From the NCBI RefSeq assembly GCF_015999465.1, contig NZ_CP065534.1:3534001-3598000 (forward strand): a stretch of DNA of 64,000 nt. Reading direction: 5' to 3'. This DNA comes from Lonsdalea populi. Lineage in GTDB: Bacteria; Pseudomonadota; Gammaproteobacteria; Enterobacterales; Enterobacteriaceae. This document shows positions 40,171 through 47,502 of the stretch, in pieces. The translations under genes were made by a program, and so were the position numbers. The first letter of the stretch is position 1, and each line of letters begins with the position of its first letter. Under the pieces are notes generated by a model. That model was not told the origin of the DNA. It searched no databases and was given only the letters and a program-made list of their open reading frames with translations.

Positions 40171-41136
40171 ATGCACATTGGACAATTTCAGCTTCCCAAT
40201 CGTTTGATAGCCGCCCCGATGGCCGGTATTAGCGATCGCCCGTTCAGAGCACTCTGTCACATGATGGGCGCTGGAATGACGGTGTCCGAAATGCTCTCTT
40301 CCAATCCGGAAGTGTGGCGCTCGGACAAGTCCCGCTTGCGCATGGTGCATAGCGATGAACCCGGTATCAGAGCCGTGCAAATTGCCGGCAGCGATCCGGA
40401 GGAGATGGCCGCGGCCGCCGGCATCAATGCTGAGTTCGGCGCGCAGATCATCGACATCAATATGGGATGTCCGGCCAAGAAGGTGAACCGCAAGATGGCG
40501 GGGTCTGCGTTGTTGCAGCACCCCAATCTGGTGAAACAGATCCTGACGGCGGTGGTGAAAGCGGTAGACGTACCGGTAACACTGAAAATCCGGACCGGCT
40601 GGTCTCCAGAGCACCGCAACTGTGTACAAATTGCCAGATTGGCTGAAGACTGTGGTATTCAGGCTCTCACCATCCATGGACGCACGCGTTCGTGCTTGTT
40701 CAATGGCGAGGCCGAGTACGACAGCATTCGGACAGTTAAGCAGGCCGTCGGCATTCCCATCATTGCGAATGGCGACATTACTGACCCGCATAAAGCCAGA
40801 GCGGTTCTCGATTACACCGGGGCCGATGCCCTGATGATAGGACGGGCCGCTCAGGGAAGACCCTGGATCTTTCGGGAAATCCAGCATTATCTGGACACAG
40901 GGGAGCTGCTGCCACCGATGCCATTGGCAGAGGTTAAGCGCTTGCTGATCGGGCATATACGGGAATTGCATGACTTTTATGGTCCAGGCAAGGGATTCCG
41001 TATCGCTCGTAAGCACGTTTCCTGGTATCTCCAGGAACATGCCCCGGACGACCAGTTTAGGCGCACATTCAACGCCATTGAGGATGCCGGCGAACAGCTG
41101 GAGGCGTTGGAGGCATATTTTGAAAATCTTGCGTAA
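40171..41136 (+). CDS. dusB: tRNA-dihydrouridine synthase B
   Basis: A 321-residue flavoenzyme, same length as E. coli DusB, that reduces uridine to dihydrouridine in the tRNA D-loop. FMN-binding TIM barrel; [12 protein letters not shown] at the start, the catalytic C100 in [13 protein letters not shown], and ALTIHGRTR and [16 protein letters not shown] motifs are present. ATG 40171 matches the E. coli start; the frame is open another 34 codons upstream through the promoter. It is followed by fis after 23 bp, the conserved dusB-fis operon. Confidence 0.96.
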   Translation: MHIGQFQLPNRLIAAPMAGISDRPFRALCHMMGAGMTVSEMLSSNPEVWRSDKSRLRMVHSDEPGIRAVQIAGSDPEEMAAAAGINAEFGAQIIDINMGCPAKKVNRKMAGSALLQHPNLVKQILTAVVKAVDVPVTLKIRTGWSPEHRNCVQIARLAEDCGIQALTIHGRTRSCLFNGEAEYDSIRTVKQAVGIPIIANGDITDPHKARAVLDYTGADALMIGRAAQGRPWIFREIQHYLDTGELLPPMPLAEVKRLLIGHIRELHDFYGPGKGFRIARKHVSWYLQEHAPDDQFRRTFNAIEDAGEQLEALEAYFENLA

Positions 41137-41159
41137 ACAGAAAAAGAGCTGACAGAACT

Positions 41160-41456
41160 ATGTTCGAACAACGCGTGAATTCTGACGTACTGACCGTTTC
41201 CACCGTAAACTCTCAGGCTCAGGTAACCCAAAAACCCCTGCGCGACTCGGTTAAACAGGCACTGAAGAACTATTTTGCTCAACTGAACGGTCAGGATGTG
41301 AATGACTTGTATGAGCTGGTACTGGCTGAAGTTGAGCAACCACTGTTGGACATGGTGATGCAATATACTCGCGGTAACCAGACCCGTGCAGCACTGATGA
41401 TGGGTATCAACCGCGGCACTTTGCGTAAGAAACTGAAAAAATACGGCATGAACTGA
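41160..41456 (+). CDS. fis: Nucleoid-associated DNA-bending protein Fis
   Basis: A 98-residue protein, identical or nearly so to E. coli Fis: an N-terminal beta-hairpin arm, dimerisation helices, and a C-terminal helix-turn-helix ([27 protein letters not shown]). Fis activates rRNA promoters such as the one in this window, shapes the nucleoid and assists site-specific inversion. It is co-transcribed with dusB, and its promoter carries a growth-rate-control discriminator. Confidence 0.98.
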   Translation: MFEQRVNSDVLTVSTVNSQAQVTQKPLRDSVKQALKNYFAQLNGQDVNDLYELVLAEVEQPLLDMVMQYTRGNQTRAALMMGINRGTLRKKLKKYGMN

Positions 41457-41480
41457 TACAATTCAGCTATGTCATTGAAT

Positions 41481-41520
41481 AAAAAGGCGCTACTCAGCAT
41501 GGGGGAGCGCCTTTTTTATT
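41481..41520 (+). terminator. Rho-independent terminator after fis
   Basis: AAGGCGCT (41484-41491) pairs with AGCGCCTT (41506-41513), followed by a run of Ts ending TTTTTTATTATT. It is 27 bp downstream of the fis stop. Confidence 0.9.
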
Positions 41521-41555
41521 ATTTATACAGATGGTTATACATCTTTGGCTGAACA

Positions 41556-41588
41556 TACAAAAAAGCACCAGAACAATTCTGATGCTTT
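41556..41588 (-). terminator. Terminator for the DUF3892 gene
   Basis: On the minus strand AAAGCATCAGAA (41588-41577) pairs with TTCTGGTGCTTT (41573-41562) with one U-G pair around a TTG loop, followed by Us. It lies 22 bp after the stop of the minus-strand gene at 41610. Flanking A/T runs on both sides could also make it work from the fis side. Confidence 0.75.
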
Positions 41589-41609
41589 GTATTTTAGTTA
41601 TCAAAGTGT

Positions 41610-41918
41610 CTAGTACTCAGGAAGGTTTTCCAAGTTATCCTTGGATGTGCCGTTAGGTCTGGTCGTAATGTAATCAGTGCCGTTAACACGGTCCTTGACC
41701 ACTTTTTGCCCTTTCTTCCACTTACCGTCATCACCTTTGAAAATGGTGTAAAACGTATAACCGCTATCGATTTTATTCACTACCCACTGCCGTGTTTCTG
41801 ACGTCCCTCCTCCCACGGTGTCTCCATTATCGACGTACGCATACACATGTGTAATGTGAGTGTGTTTATCGTTATATCGGACTTTTGAAATAAGGTAGTC
41901 AGCCCATTTATCAGTCAT
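41610..41918 (-). CDS. DUF3892 domain protein
   Basis: A 102-residue soluble protein of the DUF3892 family, function unknown. The pattern YLISKVRYNDKHTHITHVYAYVDNGD, a middle SETRQWVVNKIDSGYTFYTIFKG and the C-terminal DYITTRPNGTSKDNLENLPEY with the DNLxNLPE ending define the family. Codon use and base composition are more AT-rich than the surrounding housekeeping genes, suggesting horizontal acquisition. It stands alone with its own terminator, between fis and an RcnB-like gene. Confidence 0.8.
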   Translation of the reverse strand: MTDKWADYLISKVRYNDKHTHITHVYAYVDNGDTVGGGTSETRQWVVNKIDSGYTFYTIFKGDDGKWKKGQKVVKDRVNGTDYITTRPNGTSKDNLENLPEY

Positions 41919-42224
41919 ATTTCACCAGAGTTTGAACAGTAAAAGCCCTGCAATATTTTTATAGACAACAAAACGGACTCTTCCTATGACACCAGTTCGA
42001 TACATTGATTAAGAGCAATTTATCATGCTGGACTGCCCCTGCTTACGGTAGATAATCCAAGAGCAATCCAGGCGCTCTAGACACCGTCAGCCTGTATATT
42101 AACGACGAGGTCAAACAGCAGACGCGCGATAAACTCGCCGATTGGGTCAATTGATCATCGGACCCAACTTGTTCGGATTCACGAAAAACCATGATGAAGG
42201 CGGTAAAGAAAAAGGAAAGGTAAT
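41919..42224. other. Intergenic region with a short gene fragment
   Basis: About 300 bases between the DUF3892 gene start and the RcnB-like gene terminator. The plus strand at 42052-42153 reads KSNPGALDTVSLYINDEVKQQTRDKLADWVN then TGA, with a stop just upstream, so it is at best the C-terminal remnant of a lost gene (a fumarylacetoacetate-hydrolase-like look is possible but unproven). The minus-strand DUF3892 promoter should lie around 41930-42000. Confidence 0.3.
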
Positions 42225-42251
42225 GCGTGCCGGAGACCCGCTCCGGCACGC
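42225..42251 (-). terminator. Hairpin after the RcnB-like gene
   Basis: GCGTGCCGGAG (42225-42235) and CTCCGGCACGC (42241-42251) form a perfect 11-bp stem with a five-base loop, starting 7 bp after the stop of the minus-strand gene. The following bases (ATTACCTTTCCTTTTTC) are only loosely U-rich. Confidence 0.6.
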
Positions 42252-42258
42252 GCCAGCA

Positions 42259-42708
42259 TCAATGTTGCAGAGCGCTGTTGAGAATAATAGAGGTGATGAT
42301 GCCCGTTGCGGCTGCAATCAGCACGTAGTTGCCATCAATGTAAGCCCAATGCTGGCCTGATGGCGGCTGTCTCAAACCGCGAGCGCGCCAGTCGTTGACA
42401 CGATAATCATTGCCGCGGTAACGGCTCGGAGCCGGTTTGCCCCTTCGGAAGTCGTGACCATTGGAAACGAAGTGGTCACGGTCGCCGCCACGCTGTATGT
42501 GAGCCTGCTGCCGACCTGGCTCGCCATGACCGCCTCGATTAGGCTGACCGCCAGAATTACCATCGCGTCCGCCATGCTGTTGGCTTCCCGGCCTCTGCTG
42601 CCATTGCTTCCCGTCCTGTTGATCCGGACCCGCTGCAAAAGAGACTGTTGAGAGCAGGCTACTTGCGGTAAACACCGTCATTACGATTGCCAATGTAATT
42701 TTTTTCAT
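42259..42708 (-). CDS. RcnB-family periplasmic protein
   Basis: A 149-residue secreted protein. Signal peptide MKKITLAIVMTVFTASSLLSTVSFA, then a Gln/Gly/His/Arg-rich low-complexity stretch (residues about 27-75) and the RcnB-type C-terminal domain RGLRQPPSGQHWAYIDGNYVLIAAATGIITSIIL. In E. coli RcnB modulates nickel/cobalt homeostasis alongside the RcnA exporter; no rcnA or rcnR is nearby and the His-rich linker is the only metal hint, so a metal role here is inference. ATG 42708 is chosen because it begins a clean signal peptide; the frame is open 21 codons further upstream. Confidence 0.75.
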   Translation of the reverse strand: MKKITLAIVMTVFTASSLLSTVSFAAGPDQQDGKQWQQRPGSQQHGGRDGNSGGQPNRGGHGEPGRQQAHIQRGGDRDHFVSNGHDFRRGKPAPSRYRGNDYRVNDWRARGLRQPPSGQHWAYIDGNYVLIAAATGIITSIILNSALQH

Positions 42709-43054
42709 AACTGAATTCCTCAAATGGCCCTGCCTTATAGTAAGCAGATTGCACAGCACTATCGTCCACACTACGGCAGTCTTAAATAACGAAATGTCTT
42801 AATTCGTGCTTTCTTAACTAGTTTTACCCTGCTTATCGAATTCTTAACAGAACGGCACATCGACGCGTCATTCTCTCCTTTCCGCACCACTCAAAGTTCA
42901 TATTGACAGTGTCGTCGGTGATTGTTTCGTGCGAGATCCGCACGCCTGCCAACGTGAAATTATCTCAATGATGGTGAGGGAATTTCATCTAATGGGAGGA
43001 TTAGTTTCATGATAATCTCTGCGCACTAATATAATTAAGAATGGACTTATTTTG
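42709..43054 (+). promoter_or_regulatory. Divergent control region with two MetR-like boxes
   Basis: A 346-bp gap between the minus-strand RcnB-like gene and the plus-strand methionine synthase. TGAAATTATCTCA (42955-42967) and TGAGGGAATTTCA (42975-42987) each match the MetR consensus TGAA-N5-TTCA with one mismatch, exactly 20 bp apart, about two helical turns. GATAAT at 43011-43016 is a candidate -10. No SAM or cobalamin riboswitch was seen. Confidence 0.5.
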
Positions 43055-44230
43055 ATGACAGCTATTAAGACACAACGACCCCCATTCCGTGCCGACGTCG
43101 TAGGGAGCTATCTTCGTCCTCAGTATCTGCATGATGCCAGGGCAAAATTTACCCAGGGTAACCTTTCTGCGGCAGAGCTGCAGGCCATTGAAGACAAGGC
43201 CATCACCGAGCTGGTTGAGAAACAGAAAGCGGCCGGTTTACAGGTGATTACCGACGGCGAATTCCGTCGTAGCTGGTGGCACCTCGATTTCATGTGGGGC
43301 CTGAACGGCGTGGAAAAAACCCTCATCGCCAAAGGCTACGCGTTTGCGGACAAGGAAACCCGTCCGGAAACTGCGCGCCTTTCCGGTAAGATTTCCGGTG
43401 AGAACCATCCGTTCATCGAACATTTCAAATTCCTACTTCAATTCGCAGAACCGGGCGTTACGCCGCGACTGACCGTCCCTTCTGCGGCGCAGTTCCTGGC
43501 CGAGCTACAGCGCCCCGATAACAAAGCTAAGACGCTGGAGTTTTACCCAACTGAAGAGGCGCTGGTGCAGGATATCGCCAACGCCTATCGTACCTTCATC
43601 AAAGCGCTGTATGCTGCGGGTTGCCGCAACCTACAGTTGGATGACTGCACTTGGGGCATGCTGGTCGATCCGAAATTTGCCGGCGGCGGCGGCGCCGATA
43701 CGCCGAACTCGACGAGCTGTGGCTGTGGTCATCACGCAGAACCGGCTGAAGGCGGCAAAGTACACACGCTGGCCGAGCTGTATCTGAAGGTCAATAACGC
43801 AAGCGTAGAAGGCGCGCCGGAAGATCTGGTGCTGACGACGCACGTATGCCGCGGCAACTATGCCTCTTCCTGGGCCGCCAGCGGCGGTTACCAACCGGTC
43901 GCAAGCGTGCTGTTCGCCCGTGAAAATGTCTCTGCTTACTATCTGGAATTCGATACTGAACGCGCCGGCGACTTCTCTCCGTTGGCTCAGGTATCAGGCG
44001 ATAAGCAGGTTGTTTTGGGGCTGATCTCTTCCAAGTTCGGCGAACTGGAAGACAAACAGGCGGTGATTGATCGCATCAAGGAAGCTACCCAATTCGTACC
44101 GCTGGAACGCCTGTGCCTCAGTACTCAGTGCGGCTTCGCCTCAACGGAAGAAGGCAATGAGATAACCGAAGCGCAGCAGTGGGCTAAAATTGCATTGGTC
44201 AAAGCGATCGCTGACGCCGTCTGGGGTTAA
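43055..44230 (+). CDS. Cobalamin-independent methionine synthase-like protein (YxjG/core-MetE type)
   Basis: A 391-residue homologue of the C-terminal catalytic half of MetE, lacking the N-terminal half, as in the Bacillus YxjG/YxjH group. It should transfer a methyl group to homocysteine or a related thiol using a zinc site whose ligands are visible: H and C of THVCRGN, E of YYLEFDTERAG and C of STQCGFAST. VITDGEFRRSWWHLDFMWGLNG is conserved. An unusual loop SCGCGHHAE near residue 225 adds extra Cys/His. ATG 43055 is preferred over the adjacent TTG. A strong terminator follows; MetR-like boxes lie upstream. The methyl donor and exact acceptor are uncertain. Confidence 0.85.
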   Translation: MTAIKTQRPPFRADVVGSYLRPQYLHDARAKFTQGNLSAAELQAIEDKAITELVEKQKAAGLQVITDGEFRRSWWHLDFMWGLNGVEKTLIAKGYAFADKETRPETARLSGKISGENHPFIEHFKFLLQFAEPGVTPRLTVPSAAQFLAELQRPDNKAKTLEFYPTEEALVQDIANAYRTFIKALYAAGCRNLQLDDCTWGMLVDPKFAGGGGADTPNSTSCGCGHHAEPAEGGKVHTLAELYLKVNNASVEGAPEDLVLTTHVCRGNYASSWAASGGYQPVASVLFARENVSAYYLEFDTERAGDFSPLAQVSGDKQVVLGLISSKFGELEDKQAVIDRIKEATQFVPLERLCLSTQCGFASTEEGNEITEAQQWAKIALVKAIADAVWG

Positions 44231-44261
44231 TGAGCAGCACATCGCCATGACACCAAGATCG

Positions 44262-44290
44262 AAGGGACGGGGCTATCCGTCCCTTTTTCT
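44262..44290 (+). terminator. Rho-independent terminator after the methionine synthase gene
   Basis: AAGGGACGG (44262-44270) and CCGTCCCTT (44277-44285) pair perfectly around GGCTAT, followed by TTTTTCT. It is 31 bp after the stop codon. Confidence 0.92.
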
Positions 44291-44413
44291 CTATTTCTCC
44301 GCCCACACGCTCCGACGTCAATTCCGCCCAGTGTGGAAAAAACCGCCACGGACCACTATATTATTTATGCTTTGTCGCTATAAACCATCACCTTATGTGA
44401 TTAGCAATGCGTG

Positions 44414-44423
44414 GTGATATCAC
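44414..44423. promoter_or_regulatory. GTGATATCAC palindrome before the amino-acid transporter genes
   Basis: A perfect 10-bp palindrome 67 bp upstream of the binding-protein start, a possible operator core. I cannot assign a regulator. Confidence 0.25.
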
Positions 44424-44490
44424 GTAGATTTTCGCCGCTCGGCCTCATAAGCATATAGGTTGTTATCTCCCCGTCTTTGTAGGAACCACG

Positions 44491-45261
44491 ATGAAGAAAA
44501 TCAGCGTTGCATTACTGACTGGCGCGTTACTTGTCACCAGTGCTCTGGTACAGGCACAGGACGATCTCAGCATCATCAAGGCTGCGGGCGTCATCAAATT
44601 CGGCACGGAAGGGACCTACGCTCCCTACACGTATCACGATAAATCGGGAAAACTGGTCGGTTTTGATGTGGAAATAGGCCGTGCGGTGGCTGAGAAAATC
44701 GGCGTTAAGGCCGAGTTCATCGAAGGACGTTGGGATGGATTGATCGCCGGGCTAAGCGCAGGCCGCTATGACGCCGTTGTTAACCAGGTCGGCATTACGC
44801 CCGAACGTCAGGTGAAGTTCGATTTCTCCAAACCCTATATTGATGCGAAGTCGGTGCTGGTTGTTCGCAACGACAACACCACCATCAAGACATTTGAAGA
44901 TCTTGAAGGTCACAAATCTGCACAGAGCCTGACCAGCAATTATTCGAAGCTGGCGACGCGATATGGCGCCGACATCGTGCCTACCGACGGGTTTAACCAG
45001 TCGCTGGATCTGGTGCTGAGCGGCCGTGCCGATGCGACGCTGAACGACAATCTGTCATTCCTCGACTTCAAAAAACAAAAGCCGGATGCGAAAGTCAAAG
45101 TTGCCGCCACGGCGGAAAGCGGCGATCCTTCCGCCATTCTGGTGCGCAAGGGACAAGCCCCGCTGATCGGGGCAATCAACCACGCGCTGGACCAGATCAA
45201 AGCGGATGGCACGTATAAAACGATTTCTATGCGATACTTCGGGGAAGATGTTTCCCAGTAA
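44491..45261 (+). CDS. Polar amino-acid ABC transporter substrate-binding protein (cystine-type)
   Basis: A 256-residue periplasmic binding protein of family 3. Signal peptide MKKISVALLTGALLVTSALVQA is followed by the mature DDLSIIKAAGVIKFGTEG. The signature GFDVEIGRAVAEKIGVKAEF and the ligand residues in GRWDGLIAGLSAGRYD resemble cystine-binding proteins of the TcyJ/TcyA type; the substrate remains inference. It is followed by a permease gene 25 bp on, but by no ATPase gene. A methionine synthase-like gene upstream gives a sulphur-amino-acid flavour to the neighbourhood. Confidence 0.82.
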   Translation: MKKISVALLTGALLVTSALVQAQDDLSIIKAAGVIKFGTEGTYAPYTYHDKSGKLVGFDVEIGRAVAEKIGVKAEFIEGRWDGLIAGLSAGRYDAVVNQVGITPERQVKFDFSKPYIDAKSVLVVRNDNTTIKTFEDLEGHKSAQSLTSNYSKLATRYGADIVPTDGFNQSLDLVLSGRADATLNDNLSFLDFKKQKPDAKVKVAATAESGDPSAILVRKGQAPLIGAINHALDQIKADGTYKTISMRYFGEDVSQ

Positions 45262-45286
45262 CCGCAAAGATACCGGAGTTTTTTAG

Positions 45287-45952
45287 ATGCCACCCTGGCT
45301 ACAACTCATGGCAGACTCCTTCTGGAGTCTGCTTTCTGCTGGACTGAAGTTCACCGTTCCTCTGGCTATTATTTCCTTCGTGCTTGGGCTTGCCGTCGGG
45401 ATCGTCGTCGCCTTGATCCGGCTTTATGGACCCCGCACGCTGAAATGGATTGCCGATTTTTATGTCTGGGTGATTCGCGGCACGCCACTGCTGGTGCAGC
45501 TGTTTCTGATATTTTACGGACTCCCCAGCGCCGGCATCACCCTGGATGCGTTTCCTGCCGCGCTGATTGGTTTTACCCTGAATGTAGGGGCCTATAGCTC
45601 TGAGATCGTCCGCGGAGCCATATTGTCTGTCCCCCAGGGACAGTGGAACGCCGCCTATTCGCTGGGAATGAAAGGGGCTCAGGCCATTCGGTGGGTCATT
45701 TTTCCTCAATCGGTATTCGTGTCCTTGCCCCCGCTATCGAACACCTTTATCTCTCTGATCAAAGATACGTCGTTGGCGGCCGTCATCACCGTGCCGGAAA
45801 TGTTTCTTGCGGCTCAGCGCATCGTCTCCGTCACCTATGAACCGCTTATTCTTTATGTCGAAGCCGCCGTTATCTATCTTCTGTTCTGTACCATTTTGAG
45901 CAAAGCTCAGGCACGGTTGGAAAGCTTCTATCAACGGCATAATGTTCGTTAG
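45287..45952 (+). CDS. Polar amino-acid ABC transporter permease
   Basis: A 221-residue HisM/GlnP-type inner-membrane permease with about five membrane segments. The EAA loop that docks to the ATPase reads GAQAIRWVIFPQSVFVSLPPLSNTFISLIKDTSLAAVITVPEM. RGTPLLVQLFLIFYGLP and NVGAYSSEIVRGAILSVP are family signatures. It forms a unit with the preceding binding protein. The cognate ATPase is missing; the nearest one is AapP, 3.8 kb downstream. Confidence 0.88.
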   Translation: MPPWLQLMADSFWSLLSAGLKFTVPLAIISFVLGLAVGIVVALIRLYGPRTLKWIADFYVWVIRGTPLLVQLFLIFYGLPSAGITLDAFPAALIGFTLNVGAYSSEIVRGAILSVPQGQWNAAYSLGMKGAQAIRWVIFPQSVFVSLPPLSNTFISLIKDTSLAAVITVPEMFLAAQRIVSVTYEPLILYVEAAVIYLLFCTILSKAQARLESFYQRHNVR

Positions 45953-45963
45953 TTCAATATCTG

Positions 45964-45984
45964 GCCTTCCGCAGAGCGGGAGGC
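45964..45984 (+). terminator. Hairpin after the permease gene
   Basis: GCCTTCCGC (45964-45972) pairs with GCGGGAGGC (45976-45984) with one G-U pair, loop AGA, 11 bp after the stop. There is no good U-run, so it may be a weak or Rho-assisted terminator or only an mRNA-stabilising hairpin. Confidence 0.4.
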
Positions 45985-46204
45985 AAAGTAACTCATTCAT
46001 TTTGTTAATCTTAATATCTTCTTCCGGCCCCATATAGGCCTGCCTCGCTGCCCTAATCCTGCCAAATTATCTAGCAACTTGATAACAGGTTGCACTAAAA
46101 AAGACAACATACGCCATCCTTATGCACTGGTTAAGATCGCAATGTTCTGCCAAATTCGCCAATCAGGTCTCCCAGCACCAAAACAAGGCAATTTTTTGAG
46201 TTAC

Positions 46205-46221
46205 GTGACTATATTGGTGCA
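46205..46221 (+). promoter_or_regulatory. NtrC-like enhancer site upstream of aapJQMP
   Basis: GTGACTATATTGGTGCA matches the NtrC site of glnA (TGCACTATTTTGGTGCA) at 13 of 17 positions and lies about 90 bp upstream of the sigma-54 promoter, the usual place for an NtrC enhancer. TGCACT half-sites also occur near 46091 and 46124. Confidence 0.45.
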
Positions 46222-46291
46222 ATACATATCAAACTTTGTGTGTTCCCTCACAAAACTCTCCGCCATTAGGCGCGAAAGGGACCGTCACGGA

Positions 46292-46309
46292 TTGGCATTA
46301 GTTTTGCTT
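46292..46309 (+). promoter_or_regulatory. Sigma-54 promoter of aapJQMP
   Basis: TTGGCATTAGTTTTGCTT matches the -24/-12 consensus TTGGCAC-N5-TTGCWW, with GG and GC ten bases apart. It is 100 bp upstream of the aapJ start. The E. coli counterpart yhdWXYZ is known to be under NtrC/sigma-54 control, so nitrogen limitation is the likely inducing signal. Confidence 0.7.
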
Positions 46310-46408
46310 AATCACGCCACGGCACAATGTCCAACGACGGCGCCGGCAGACAGGGCGTAGGCAATGCTACGTCCATTACCACAGCACATAACTCATTAGG
46401 CACATAAG

Positions 46409-47437
46409 ATGATGAAAAAACTGATCATGTCTACGCTGGTCGCGGGCGCGTCTCTCTTTACGGCGACGCAACAGGCCCATGCTGGCACCACGCTAGATGC
46501 TATCCAGAAAAAAGGTTTTGTCCAATGCGGTATCAGTGATGGTTTGCCGGGTTTTTCCTATGCCGATGCCAGCGGCAAATATGCCGGTATTGACGTGGAT
46601 GTTTGCAAGGGCGTCGCGGCTGCCGTCTTCGGAGATGCCAATAAGGTAAAATTTACTCCGCTGACCGCCAAAGAACGCTTTACGGCGCTGCAGTCAGGCG
46701 AAGTGGACCTGCTGTCCCGTAATACAACATGGACCTCTTCGCGTGACGCGGGCATGGGCATGCTGTTCACCGGCGTCACCTACTACGATGGCATTGGTTT
46801 CCTGACCCACAACAAGGCCGGGCTGAAAAGCGCGAAGGAGCTGGACGGCGCTACCGTCTGTATTCAGGCGGGAACCGATACCGAACTGAATGTCGCAGAC
46901 TATTTCAAAACTCACGGCATGAAGTACACGCCGGTCACTTTCGACCGCTCCGATGAGAGCGCCAAAGCGCTGGAGTCCGGCCGCTGCGACACGCTGTCTT
47001 CCGACCAGTCTCAGCTGTATGCACTGCGCATTAAATTGGCCAATCCCAACGAATACATCGTGCTGCCTGAAGTCATCTCCAAGGAACCCCTGGGACCAGT
47101 CGTTCGCCGTGGCGACGAAGAGTGGTTCTCCATCGTGCGCTGGAGCTTGTTCGCCATGCTGAACGCGGAAGAAATGGGTATCACCTCTCAGAATGTCGAC
47201 CAGATGCAGGCCAAACCTGCAACGCCGGATATGGCTCACCTGCTCGGCAAAGAAGGTAATTACGGCAAAGACCTCAAATTACCCGCCGATTGGGCCTACA
47301 AGATTATTAAACAGGTCGGTAACTACGGCGAAGTCTTTGAGCGTAACGTGGGTATGGGCAGCGAGTTGAAAATCAAACGCGGGCTGAATGAATTGTGGAC
47401 CAAAGGCGGTATCCAATACGCGCCTGCCGTTCGCTAA
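46409..47437 (+). CDS. aapJ: General L-amino acid ABC transporter binding protein AapJ (YhdW)
   Basis: A 342-residue periplasmic binding protein. Signal peptide MMKKLIMSTLVAGASLFTATQQAHA, mature protein GTTLDAIQKKGFVQCGISDGLPGFSYADASGKYAGIDVDVCK, and SRNTTWTSSRDAGMGMLFTGVTYYDG as in AapJ of Rhizobium and YhdW of E. coli. It captures a broad range of L-amino acids for the AapQMP complex. First gene of the operon behind the sigma-54 promoter. Confidence 0.93.
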   Translation: MMKKLIMSTLVAGASLFTATQQAHAGTTLDAIQKKGFVQCGISDGLPGFSYADASGKYAGIDVDVCKGVAAAVFGDANKVKFTPLTAKERFTALQSGEVDLLSRNTTWTSSRDAGMGMLFTGVTYYDGIGFLTHNKAGLKSAKELDGATVCIQAGTDTELNVADYFKTHGMKYTPVTFDRSDESAKALESGRCDTLSSDQSQLYALRIKLANPNEYIVLPEVISKEPLGPVVRRGDEEWFSIVRWSLFAMLNAEEMGITSQNVDQMQAKPATPDMAHLLGKEGNYGKDLKLPADWAYKIIKQVGNYGEVFERNVGMGSELKIKRGLNELWTKGGIQYAPAVR

Positions 47438-47453
47438 TCTCTCAAGTAAACCG

Positions 47454-47475
47454 GGCACGGCTTTATCGCCGTGCT
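47454..47475 (+). terminator. aapJ-aapQ intercistronic hairpin
   Basis: GCACGGC (47455-47461) pairs with GCCGTGC (47468-47474) around TTTATC, followed by TCTCG. With no U-run it is more likely to protect or partly terminate the aapJ message, raising binding protein over permease, as is common in binding-protein operons. Confidence 0.45.
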
Positions 47476-47502
47476 CTCGTTTGACGCTATCGAGGCTTCA
47501 TC

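Noticed and set aside
42709..43054. SAM or cobalamin riboswitch before the methionine synthase
   Set aside because: No conserved core boxes of either class could be found; paired MetR-like boxes explain regulation better.
46079..46360. 93-codon plus-strand frame before aapJ
   Set aside because: It overlaps the NtrC-like site and the sigma-54 promoter, has no ribosome-binding site and no resemblance to a protein family.
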